Part shown: positions 29,852 to 37,801 of the stretch, in pieces
How positions within the stretch are numbered: the stretch's first letter is position 1
Layout of the letters: every line of letters starts with the position of its first letter
From: Alphaproteobacteria bacterium
Lineage (GTDB): Bacteria; Pseudomonadota; Alphaproteobacteria; Sphingomonadales; Emcibacteraceae
Assembly: GCA_030428615.1 (NCBI GenBank)
Contig: JAUIDN010000016.1
Span: forward strand, 1-64,000
Reading direction: 5' to 3'
DNA length: 64,000 nt
Notes under the pieces: model-generated
Databases searched by the model: none
The model's input: the letters and a program-made list of their open reading frames with translations, nothing else
Told to the model about the DNA's origin: nothing
Made by a program: the position numbers and the translations under genes

Positions 29852-32056
29852 TTACCTGTTATCAATGTCGACATCGCTGTCGGAGACGGCATTGACAGAT
29901 ACTTCCTCTGCTTCTCGCACTTTCAGTCTAACACTTAAACTATCACGTACTTCTTTTTTGATTTTCTCAATTTCTTCTTTGGTTGGTAAATTTTTAAGTG
30001 CTTCTCTCGTCTCTGCTCTGATGCGTTCTATATCTTCTTCAGTCAGCATATTTTCAATCACGTCGCGGCGGATTTTCTCAAGCTCCTCAGCACTTGGTAT
30101 GCTCTCAATAGCCTGCAGACGAATTTTCTCCAACTCTTCTCTGGTTAGCATATGGTCCATTGCTTCTTTTTGGATTTGCTCCAATTCTTCGCCTGTCGGC
30201 ATATCTGCAAGCGCATCTTCACGGATACGTTTCAATTCCTCTTCCGTGGGCAGGTTGGCGAGTGCTTCCTCTCGCATACGGGCAAGTTCTTCGGCCGTCG
30301 GAAAATTTTCCATCTCCCGTTCTATTTCCCCCCTCATTTTTTCAAAATCTTCCTCGCTTGGAATATTTTTAATTTCTTCCTGAATTTCCTGTTCAATAAG
30401 GTCTAGTTCCGCTTCTGAAATCAATTGAATATCCGAATTATAATTATTCCCGCCGCTGCTCGGTACAACGGCATTCGCGAGTAATTCGACCGTTTCCCCG
30501 TCAAGGTCCTGTTCATCAGCAATTGACGTGAGAGCAATATTTTTTTCATAATCACTCTCCATTTTATCAATAAGTGCAATAAGTCTTTTGATTTCATCCT
30601 GTTCAAGCTGATAAATCTCCACAAGGGCTTCAGTATGAAGACGAAGCGCATAATCGCTATGAAGCAATGCGATTTCATCCAAAACCGCTTTTACTCCACC
30701 TACAGAATAAATACGGTCTACCCTGTCTTCGGCATTAATCCCGGAAAGCCGAATGGCTTGTTTAATACTATCTGCCTGCCAGGCCGTAACGACTTCGTCT
30801 AAGACATGGTCCTGACCATTAACCAGATACCGTGTTTCCACGCCATTATCACCTGATGTGACGATCAGCTTGCGGCTGCTCCCATCCTGTTCCGTAATTA
30901 CAGAAAAGTAACCATCATTATCCAATCCGATGACACGCGTTTCATATTCATCAAATTCTATATTTCCCCGCCATTCAACTTCAAGAAATACCCCATCTTT
31001 GCTCATTTCGACTGAATTCAATTCGCTCTTATCAAATTCAACCTGACCAATTGCAATGCGCGGCGTTAAAAGAACGGTCGCCATTATGACCATAAAAACC
31101 ATTGATAGGTTTTTGATAAAACGTCTGATATCAAGATCCTCCAGCGCAGAAGACACCGTCATCCTTTTCACTCGTTTGCTTAAAACACTTTCTCTTCTTA
31201 AAACCGCCAGCCCGAGGATTTCTTTCTTTTCTCCCATTAATTTACGGGCGCCTTTCAGCAGCGATTTTGCATAGGTTAAATTGTCACCGCATTTCTTTGC
31301 CGCCCTGTCATCACAGGCCAGTTCACGCTCTTCGGCAATCCGTCCGGCAATGATGTGCATGACCGGATTCCACCAATAAATCGCAAGAATTAATCGTTCA
31401 ACGAAATGCAGGATATTGTCATGTCTATTGACATGTGCAAGCTCGTGATAAAGAAGCGGCATTAATTCATCATCGTCCATATCATATGCAAATTCACGGG
31501 GCACCAGAATGAGTGGCTTAAATATACCAATAACAATCGGGCTTACAATTTCGTCGCTGACAGCAATTTCCACGTCCTCCGGCCAGCAATTACCGTCTAC
31601 CCCGGCAAAAGGATAGGCTGAGTGGCGCAGTTTGTAAGCGTTATAGCTGGCATATCCAAGCCGGAGAAAAGCAATTCCGGTCCCTAAAGACCAAAGGATA
31701 AGAAACAACTTAAGCAATTCTTCCTTGTCAGGTAAACTTAGCGCGTCGGATGTTTCAAACTTTGCTTTTGCTTTGACCTTATCCATTGGCTTCATTTTTT
31801 CCATTGTGACAACAGATACTTTAGCGTCAATCGGCACGACTTCCACGTTGACCGGTTCCCGTTCCCATTTAAAGCCGTGACCCGGCAAAAAAGCCGCCAT
31901 CGGCAGAAGCGCAAGAGCAAATAATGTCGCGCTCCAACTCCAGGAACGCTCTTCCGCGCTAGAGACTTCAACCAATTTTAATATCGCAAAGACGATGGCG
32001 AAAACAATAACACTCTGCCATATATTGTGCCCCATAAGCGTTCCAAAATTATCCAT
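29852..32056 (-). CDS. BlaR1-family M56 membrane metalloprotease with a repeat tail
   Basis: Membrane-embedded M56 protease predicted to cleave the BlaI repressor on signal. Membrane helices at about 8-30, 40-58, 118-140 and 318-338; the catalytic HELAH is at 204-208 and the third ligand region EERELACDD follows. There is no penicillin-binding sensor domain. After the last helix comes a periplasm-facing region (about 345-560) of unknown fold, then eight helical repeats of 17-20 residues (about 566-706). It overlaps blaI by 8 bases. No beta-lactamase gene is in the window, so the trigger is unlikely to be deduced from context; cell-envelope stress is one guess. Confidence 0.88.
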   Translation of the reverse strand: MDNFGTLMGHNIWQSVIVFAIVFAILKLVEVSSAEERSWSWSATLFALALLPMAAFLPGHGFKWEREPVNVEVVPIDAKVSVVTMEKMKPMDKVKAKAKFETSDALSLPDKEELLKLFLILWSLGTGIAFLRLGYASYNAYKLRHSAYPFAGVDGNCWPEDVEIAVSDEIVSPIVIGIFKPLILVPREFAYDMDDDELMPLLYHELAHVNRHDNILHFVERLILAIYWWNPVMHIIAGRIAEERELACDDRAAKKCGDNLTYAKSLLKGARKLMGEKKEILGLAVLRRESVLSKRVKRMTVSSALEDLDIRRFIKNLSMVFMVIMATVLLTPRIAIGQVEFDKSELNSVEMSKDGVFLEVEWRGNIEFDEYETRVIGLDNDGYFSVITEQDGSSRKLIVTSGDNGVETRYLVNGQDHVLDEVVTAWQADSIKQAIRLSGINAEDRVDRIYSVGGVKAVLDEIALLHSDYALRLHTEALVEIYQLEQDEIKRLIALIDKMESDYEKNIALTSIADEQDLDGETVELLANAVVPSSGGNNYNSDIQLISEAELDLIEQEIQEEIKNIPSEEDFEKMRGEIEREMENFPTAEELARMREEALANLPTEEELKRIREDALADMPTGEELEQIQKEAMDHMLTREELEKIRLQAIESIPSAEELEKIRRDVIENMLTEEDIERIRAETREALKNLPTKEEIEKIKKEVRDSLSVRLKVREAEEVSVNAVSDSDVDIDNR
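29935..30362 (-). repeat. 17-residue (51-bp) helical repeats in the BlaR1-like tail
   Basis: Eight units follow a P-[ST]-x-EEL-x-x-[IM]-R-x-[ED]-A pattern, for example PTAEELARMREEALANL and PTEEELKRIREDALADM. Six are exactly 17 residues and two are 20. Strong charge and the regular Pro/Leu start suggest short amphipathic helices capped by proline, either a solenoid-like array or a coiled coil. Confidence 0.85.
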
Positions 32057-32450
32057 TGTCTTCCTCCTTAGTCTGTATCGCCGCCTCTATCGCCTGTTCC
32101 AATGCGAGAATTTCCTGCTCGTCGATATCACTATCGTTCAGCAAATGTTGCGCAAGCGCAGAGGTGGAACCACCAAATGCACTGCCAACTAAATGTTTTA
32201 GCGCCTGCGTTCGCGCTTGAGCCCTGCTTAATATCGGACTATACAAAAACGCCCGCCCTTCCTTGCGTGTTTTGACGAACCCTTTGTCCTTCAAAATCCC
32301 GAGAAAAGTCTGGATCGTCGTATAGGCCTGTTTTCTTTCAGCTGATAATATATCAACCACCTGTTGGACACTCGCCTCGCCCTTTTGCCATAAGACTTCC
32401 ATGATGCGGTTCTCGGCTTCGGTTAATGTGGATGATTGTTTTCTCGCCAT
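32049..32450 (-). CDS. blaI: BlaI/MecI-family repressor
   Basis: 133-residue winged-helix repressor. N-terminal LTEAENRIMEVLWQKGEASVQQVVD and the DNA-reading AYTTIQTFLGILKDKGFV segment are characteristic, with a C-terminal dimer domain holding the region BlaR1-type proteases cut. It starts the blaI-blaR1-M61-like operon and overlaps blaR1 by 8 bases. Inverted repeats just upstream look like its operators, so autorepression is likely. Confidence 0.93.
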   Translation of the reverse strand: MARKQSSTLTEAENRIMEVLWQKGEASVQQVVDILSAERKQAYTTIQTFLGILKDKGFVKTRKEGRAFLYSPILSRAQARTQALKHLVGSAFGGSTSALAQHLLNDSDIDEQEILALEQAIEAAIQTKEEDNG

Positions 32451-32471
32451 AAACAGGGTCCTTTTAATTTT

Positions 32472-32545
32472 AATTACTAATAATTTAGGAGTTTATATTA
32501 GGAGTCAAGCATTAATTACTAATTTTTTAGTAATTCAAAATTACT
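32472..32545. promoter_or_regulatory. Putative BlaI operator cluster
   Basis: AATTACTAA-TTTT-TTAGTAATT at 32514-32535 is a perfect 9-bp inverted repeat. A second copy of the left arm (32472-32480) has a partial right arm, and the two centres lie 42 bp apart, four helical turns. A further AATTACT at 32539-32545 pairs with the shared AGTAATT. The cluster sits 22-95 bases upstream of the blaI ATG. Confidence 0.6.
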
Positions 32546-32562
32546 CTTTTATTATCAATATA

Positions 32563-33087
32563 TTAACTGAAACTCTCGCGCCAATATTCATATTTTTTGG
32601 AAGCTTGGCGCACTCTCGCTTTAACGGAAGCGCTTTCATTCTGCAACGCTGTTTTCAAAACATTCAATACGCTGTCACGATATTCTGTATATTGTTCTGA
32701 AAATTCTATTAACCCACCATATGACCATGCCCGCACAAAATTTATTTCCGACTGGGTACCCTCCATCAAAAACCGGTAAACCGTTTCTTTGAACTTCGTT
32801 GGGATGATAAGTGTGGGCAGGCATTGTAAAAAATGCAGCTTTGTTTCCCAATGGTCAAATTCACTCATTCGGGACAACAGCAAATTCGTCTGTTGTTCGC
32901 TCAAACGTCCACCATCGCTGACATATTTTTTCAGCAACCAACTTGCCCCCCTCTGGGGCGGTTTCATTTTCAAAAATCCGATCAGATTGTCGATAAAATT
33001 ATTTTGATCTTTGTACCGGGAATATATGGATAAGATGGTATCCATGTCTTTGGCATTCCAAGTGGATATTTCCCGTTCCAGTGACAT
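32563..33087 (-). CDS. Unrecognised 174-residue helical protein (possible HEAT-like repeats)
   Basis: I do not recognise a defined family. The sequence is predicted to be almost wholly helical, rich in Arg, Glu and Leu, and has HEAT-like stretches (LHFLQCLPTLI, VLNVLKTALQNESASVKARVRQA). No signal peptide or membrane helix. It ends the long minus-strand run that begins at the Gfo/Idh/MocA gene, seven bases after the cupin gene, so it may be a scaffold or partner for those enzymes. Everything beyond this is unknown. Confidence 0.7.
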   Translation of the reverse strand: MSLEREISTWNAKDMDTILSIYSRYKDQNNFIDNLIGFLKMKPPQRGASWLLKKYVSDGGRLSEQQTNLLLSRMSEFDHWETKLHFLQCLPTLIIPTKFKETVYRFLMEGTQSEINFVRAWSYGGLIEFSEQYTEYRDSVLNVLKTALQNESASVKARVRQASKKYEYWRESFS

Positions 33088-33094
33088 GACTTAA

Positions 33095-33631
33095 TTAAAA
33101 CTCTTTAGCACTGTCCAGATAATCCTGATGGACATATTGCCGCGGGTCACTCCCGTCGATATTCCATAATCGCCGCCGTTGTGTTTCAAGATCGCCCAGA
33201 TAGAAATGGAGGCTCTGGTTTGGTTCATCATCACCGGTACAAATGGCGTGCATGCAATCAATATCCATATCGATAACGGCGGGCGCCTCAAAGGTCACCC
33301 GGCTGCGTTCTTTCACATTTTCACCGTCCGGATCATAAAAAATATGGGTTTCCGTGCCTTTATACAGCGCCGAAATCGCAATCATGCCATGCTCATGTGG
33401 TGGATATTGGATATTTGGTGTTGTTGCCACATAATATACGGTGACATCATCATCAACATATAACAATACTTCATCCGTATCGAAATTCGGCATCGCATCC
33501 ATAATCGCGCCCGGATCCTGCGTCATTTGATCAAGGAGATTAAGTATTCCCTGCATATCACCATTCTTCCGGCATTCTATAATATCACTGACAAGCTGCC
33601 TTAAAGGCACGCCCACATCCACTTTGTACAT
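33095..33631 (-). CDS. Cysteine-dioxygenase-like cupin (COG5553-type metal enzyme)
   Basis: A 178-residue small cupin. PPHEHGMIAI gives the first metal-binding HxH pattern, CMHAI the second His region and LHFYLGDL the family C-terminal block. This resembles the predicted metal-dependent double-stranded beta-helix proteins related to cysteine and mercaptopropionate dioxygenases. The substrate is unknown. Its ATG overlaps the stop of the acyl-CoA ligase gene (TAATG), so the two are translationally coupled and probably act in one route. Confidence 0.75.
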   Translation of the reverse strand: MYKVDVGVPLRQLVSDIIECRKNGDMQGILNLLDQMTQDPGAIMDAMPNFDTDEVLLYVDDDVTVYYVATTPNIQYPPHEHGMIAISALYKGTETHIFYDPDGENVKERSRVTFEAPAVIDMDIDCMHAICTGDDEPNQSLHFYLGDLETQRRRLWNIDGSDPRQYVHQDYLDSAKEF

Positions 33632-35211
33632 TAGGTGTCAACCTCCTCTTGTGCCATTTTTTTGAGCACCACTTTGTCTATCTTCCCGATCGGCAACATC
33701 GGTAGTTGTGATTTAATAAAATACCTTCGTGGCACTTTATAATTCGCCATTTGACTGTAAGCGAATTCCTTCAAGTCATCGGCATTAATTTCTACGCCCG
33801 GTTTTGGTATGATATAAGCCCACCCCACTTCACCATAAACAGCGTCCGGAACTTCAATAACGGCACATAATACAACAGCTTCATGTGCTTCCATGGCCTG
33901 CTCAACCTCAAGCGGGTATACATTATAGCCGCCGGACACAAACATCTCGCTCATTCTACTCGTAAATTCGATGTTCCCATCCGCGCGAATATTACCAAGA
34001 TCGCCAGTGCGGTACCACCCGTCATTTGTAAAAGCTGCCCTGGTCGCTTCAGGATTATTAAGATATCCGGAAAGTGAGTATTCCGGTCTGATTTGTATCT
34101 CGCCTGTCTCACCGATATCACATAACTTGTCACCGTTGGCGATCCGCACCTCTCCCTCCGGTACCGCTCTGCCGATAGTATTGGTCATTACCTCAAGAGA
34201 AGCCGTGTCTTTCGTTGCGAATGTAACCGATGCACTACTTTCAGTCGTTCCATATGTTGAACCTAACCTGCACCCTGCACCATAAAAAACCTTAACGGCT
34301 TCATCCGGCATCTTTGCGCCTGACCACAACAACCAATCAATTTTATCCAGCAATTCGAATTTAAATTTCGGGTGACGAAGCATGAGCATATGCATCGCTG
34401 GCACAGCGCCGAGCATATTTACTTTTCCGCTGACAAGGTTTTCCACATATTCGTCAAGATCAAATGTTTCCATCAATATTGTACTGCCACCACCTGCCAT
34501 TGAATAGAGCGGAAGGACAATGATCCCACCCACATGTGTAATCGGCAAAGGGCACATCACCCTTGGATAAGGACTGATGGGAAAAACATCCCATTCAATA
34601 ATCGCCCGTTTCAAAATTGCTTTTTGCGGCAACAAAACACCTTTTGGGACGCCACTCGATCCCGACGTATAAATCAGCATGGTATCAGCAGTGTTTTTGA
34701 CTGAAGACTTCGCCGCATCATATTCAGTACTTGAACAGGACATTCGCCCCATCCAGTCCTCAAATGAAATATCGTATGGTGAATTCCCGTCGAAGCCGAT
34801 AAATTTCTGAATATTCGAAAATTCGTCACGCACCAGACTAACCTCGTCGGTGTAATCACGGTTCTCCAGACTTTCAATACCAAAAAACAATTTTGGCTTC
34901 GCATCTGACATAGTGTGGCGAATTTCCCTGATCTGATATTTTGGATTGATGCCAAGCCACAAAAGGCCAAGCCGCGCCGCTGCAAAAAAAGTCACAAACA
35001 CTTCGGTGCGGGGGGATGAAAGAACAGCGATACAGTCGCCTTGCTGCATACCTTCTGCGAGTAACGCTTTCGCGCAGCGGTCAACGTCGTCCGCAAATTC
35101 CCGGTAGGTACATGTCCTTCCCCGCGAATAGAAAACTGCACGGTCCGGATGATCCGCTACTTTCTGATCAAGAAAATCACCGAGCAATAATGTTTGCTCA
35201 TAATCTCCCAT
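33631..35211 (-). CDS. Acyl-CoA/aryl-CoA synthetase (AMP-binding family)
   Basis: 526-residue adenylate-forming enzyme. Core motifs in order: IYTSGSSGVPKG (phosphate loop), GSTYGTTESSASV (A5), WYRTGDLG (A7) and the C-terminal PIGKIDKVVLKK with the adenylation lysine. It should activate a carboxylic acid with ATP and CoA; whether fatty or aromatic cannot be told from the sequence. It sits between a crotonase and a small cupin in the run that begins with sugar-oxidising genes. Confidence 0.87.
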   Translation of the reverse strand: MGDYEQTLLLGDFLDQKVADHPDRAVFYSRGRTCTYREFADDVDRCAKALLAEGMQQGDCIAVLSSPRTEVFVTFFAAARLGLLWLGINPKYQIREIRHTMSDAKPKLFFGIESLENRDYTDEVSLVRDEFSNIQKFIGFDGNSPYDISFEDWMGRMSCSSTEYDAAKSSVKNTADTMLIYTSGSSGVPKGVLLPQKAILKRAIIEWDVFPISPYPRVMCPLPITHVGGIIVLPLYSMAGGGSTILMETFDLDEYVENLVSGKVNMLGAVPAMHMLMLRHPKFKFELLDKIDWLLWSGAKMPDEAVKVFYGAGCRLGSTYGTTESSASVTFATKDTASLEVMTNTIGRAVPEGEVRIANGDKLCDIGETGEIQIRPEYSLSGYLNNPEATRAAFTNDGWYRTGDLGNIRADGNIEFTSRMSEMFVSGGYNVYPLEVEQAMEAHEAVVLCAVIEVPDAVYGEVGWAYIIPKPGVEINADDLKEFAYSQMANYKVPRRYFIKSQLPMLPIGKIDKVVLKKMAQEEVDT

Positions 35212-35214
35212 TTA

Positions 35215-36009
35215 TCATTTTCCCTTTCTCTGAATTTTACCAATCGTTTCCATCCGATATTTTGTTGCTTCCCCGTCCCTCATACACAGAAGCAAATCTT
35301 CAAGATCGGCATAACCGGACGCAGCGGCAAGCGCATTCGCACTCACGTTAACCCCTCTCTTTATAAGCTGAACCGGCAAACCGGGAAATGCTGATACTTC
35401 GTCAGCTATTTCCATCGCTTTCTTTATTGCATGTCCCTTTTCGCTAACATAATCGGCAAGTCCCCATTCGGCACATTCCCCGGCACCATGTTTACGACAC
35501 AAAATAGACATCAATTTTGCCTTCGGCGCCCCGATCAATGCCGTAAGGCGCGGAAGCGCACCCCATCCGAAATTGACACCCATTTTCACCTCAGGAACAT
35601 AAGCATAAGAATCTTTTGCCATCACCCGCCAATCACATGCCATGGCAATAGCAAGCGCCCCACCAACAACCCCGCCTTCAATTGCAGCGATTGTCAATTG
35701 CGGCAACGATTCCCATGCCTTACAAACGTTGGCACCTTTGGCCCCAATGATCCGCGCTTTCGGCGTATCCGTTTCATTCATCGCCGACGAAAATAATGAA
35801 AAATCCGCTCCGCTTGAAAAATAGCCCCCTTGACCGGTCAATATCACAGCTCTAAATTCGCTATTCGCAGCGATTTTCTCTGCTGCGTTCATCAGCCCGT
35901 CAAGCACATCAACAGTGATTGAATTAAAACTTTCCGGTCTATTAAGGGTTACGATGACGACGCTGGGGTTACCCTTCATGGTACTCATTTCGACAACCTT
36001 ATTTACCAT
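35215..36009 (-). CDS. Enoyl-CoA hydratase/isomerase family protein (crotonase), one catalytic Glu missing
   Basis: 264 residues with the crotonase oxyanion loop YFSSGADFSLF. By alignment in my head, the Glu that would match rat hydratase Glu144 is Ala120 (GGALAIAMACD), while the second Glu is kept at 140 (VPEVKMG). This makes a plain hydratase less likely; isomerase, lyase or another crotonase reaction is possible. Start ATG at 36009 has AAGGAA seven bases ahead. It lies directly before the CoA ligase, which fits an acid-activation plus CoA-ester step. Confidence 0.83.
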   Translation of the reverse strand: MVNKVVEMSTMKGNPSVVIVTLNRPESFNSITVDVLDGLMNAAEKIAANSEFRAVILTGQGGYFSSGADFSLFSSAMNETDTPKARIIGAKGANVCKAWESLPQLTIAAIEGGVVGGALAIAMACDWRVMAKDSYAYVPEVKMGVNFGWGALPRLTALIGAPKAKLMSILCRKHGAGECAEWGLADYVSEKGHAIKKAMEIADEVSAFPGLPVQLIKRGVNVSANALAAASGYADLEDLLLCMRDGEATKYRMETIGKIQRKGK

Positions 36010-36034
36010 CGTTCGTATTCCTTAATATTATCAA

Positions 36035-36880
36035 CTAGCTAATTTTTAGTTTTTTTACTGTTTCCAGGCCATATCGGATTGTTTCAAGCGGGTCTTCCGG
36101 TTCATCATGTTCTACAAAAAAATGTTCAAATCCCGCTTGTTCTATTCGACTTAGGTTTCTTTCAAAATCAATTGTGCCCTTGCCAACATCGGCAAACCAT
36201 TTATTTTCATCCATATCTTTTAGATGGCACATGGGAAAACGCCCCGGATAGCGGTCAAATAATTCAAACGGGTCCTTGTTGGCAAAAGCCATCCAGTAAA
36301 AATCCATTTCTATTTTCATCAAATCAGGATCTGTCTGATCAAAAATCAACTCGTAAGGCATCTGTCCTTCAAGTTCCACAAATTCAAAATCATGGTGGTG
36401 ATAACCGAACTGAATCCCGGCATCCCTGCACATATGGCTGGCAACATTCAATTTTTCGATCAGTGATTTATACTGGTCCAGCCGGACGCGATCTTCCGGT
36501 GGTATCCAGCCCATAATCATATATTTCTGGCCGATCGTATGGGCGTCTTCAAGATATGTTTTAAAAGTTTCCACCTCCAACTGAATAGGATCAACGTGGC
36601 GGGAAACGCAGGTTAATCCGTTCTGGTCCAACGCTGCTCTGAAATCTTTAGCATTGCCGCCCAGATTCAGGATACCTTCAACTTCCTTAAACCCGATTTC
36701 CGCCACCTGAGCCAGCGTGCGCTGCATGTTTTCCGCGAGCAGATGACGAATGGTATAAAGCTGAACGCCATAATTGCTAATTCGGCCCGGCGCTGCATTT
36801 ACCGGGAGCAATCCTGCCATCCCGCTCAAACCTGTAAGTCCTAGTCCTGCGGCCGTTTTTATAAATCGTCTTCTGTCCAT
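36035..36880 (-). CDS. Tat-exported xylose-isomerase-like TIM barrel (sugar isomerase/epimerase family)
   Basis: N-terminal twin-arginine signal (DRRRFIKTAAGLGLTG) precedes an AP-endonuclease-2/xylose-isomerase-like barrel. Metal-site motifs include YHHHDFEF, KIEMDFYW, HLKDMD and FVEHDEPEDP. The ATG at 36880 is preferred because AAGGA lies six bases before it. The Tat signal puts it in the periplasm, where sugar phosphates are not the natural substrate, so a free or keto sugar is more likely. Similar throughout to the next gene upstream. Confidence 0.88.
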   Translation of the reverse strand: MDRRRFIKTAAGLGLTGLSGMAGLLPVNAAPGRISNYGVQLYTIRHLLAENMQRTLAQVAEIGFKEVEGILNLGGNAKDFRAALDQNGLTCVSRHVDPIQLEVETFKTYLEDAHTIGQKYMIMGWIPPEDRVRLDQYKSLIEKLNVASHMCRDAGIQFGYHHHDFEFVELEGQMPYELIFDQTDPDLMKIEMDFYWMAFANKDPFELFDRYPGRFPMCHLKDMDENKWFADVGKGTIDFERNLSRIEQAGFEHFFVEHDEPEDPLETIRYGLETVKKLKIS

Positions 36881-36925
36881 CTTCATTCCTTTTTCATATC
36901 ATCGGCAAACATTTTGGCCGATATA

Positions 36926-37789
36926 TCATCCGATCTTCATATTTCTGAGTGTTTCATAACTGTTGCTGATGCTTTCAAGAGGGTTTTCTGGTTGATCATG
37001 TTCAACAACATAATATTCAAGCCCCGCCAGTTCGCTGTGGGCAAATATTGCGGCAAAATCGACCTCCCCTTGCCCAACATCGACCATCTGGCCGTCTTTT
37101 GTCATATCCTTAACATGACAAAGCGGGAACCGACCGGGGTAACGTTTAAAATAATCAATTGGTTTAGCCCCACCATCAATCGCCCAATATAAATCCATCT
37201 GGATATTAAACAGATCCGCATCACTTTCATTCAACATAATATCCAGCGGCACAACCCCATCAATCGGTTTAAATTCAAACTCATGATTATGATAGGCAAA
37301 CTTCAGGTCTGCTTTTTTGCATTCCTCGCCGATTTTGTTAAATTTCTCGGTGAGCTTCTTATATTGATCCAGCGTTTCACGCTGTTCCGGTTCCAGAAAA
37401 GGAACAATCAGATATTCATGACCAACTATCTTTGCAAATTCAATAAGTGATTTTAAACTGTCGCCCTGCACAAGATTAAGACCGACATGCGTCGATGGCG
37501 AACTTATACCGTTCCGGTCAAGAATATTTCTAACTTCTTTAGCACTACGGTCATAATAGCCGGCAAATTCAACCTGGGAATAACCGACTTTCGCCACGTC
37601 AGCGATGGTTTTCTCAAAATTCTCCCGCATCAGTCGGCGAACCGTATAAAGCTGGACGGAAATATCCTTTAACCTACCCGCTTCATCGATGTTTTTTGCT
37701 GCCGCTAAAGCATTTATTGAACCACACACCCCAGTGAAGCCTGCGGCCAGCGCGGTTGTTACAAATGTTCTTCTTGTTAAGTAAGACAT
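36926..37789 (-). CDS. Second Tat-exported xylose-isomerase-like TIM barrel
   Basis: Paralogue of the neighbouring barrel, sharing SVQLYTVRRLM, YHNHEFEF, QMDLYWAID, CHVKDMT and VVEHDQPENPLESI. The N-terminus TRRTFVTTALAAGFTG is a Tat-type signal. The start at 37789 has GGAAAA six bases upstream; the ATG four codons earlier touches the preceding stop and has no ribosome-binding site. Two exported copies in series suggest two related keto-sugar steps, or a heteromer. Confidence 0.88.
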   Translation of the reverse strand: MSYLTRRTFVTTALAAGFTGVCGSINALAAAKNIDEAGRLKDISVQLYTVRRLMRENFEKTIADVAKVGYSQVEFAGYYDRSAKEVRNILDRNGISSPSTHVGLNLVQGDSLKSLIEFAKIVGHEYLIVPFLEPEQRETLDQYKKLTEKFNKIGEECKKADLKFAYHNHEFEFKPIDGVVPLDIMLNESDADLFNIQMDLYWAIDGGAKPIDYFKRYPGRFPLCHVKDMTKDGQMVDVGQGEVDFAAIFAHSELAGLEYYVVEHDQPENPLESISNSYETLRNMKIG

Positions 37790-37801
37790 GATATTTTCCA
37801 T

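Noticed and set aside
29935-30362. Regular 51-bp repeats considered as a CRISPR array
   Set aside because: The repeats are in-frame protein-coding, diverged at third positions and without unique spacers or cas genes.
29733-30383. 216-codon plus-strand frame opposite the BlaR1 repeat region
   Set aside because: Its serine-rich repeats are the antisense image of the 17-residue repeats; no independent support.
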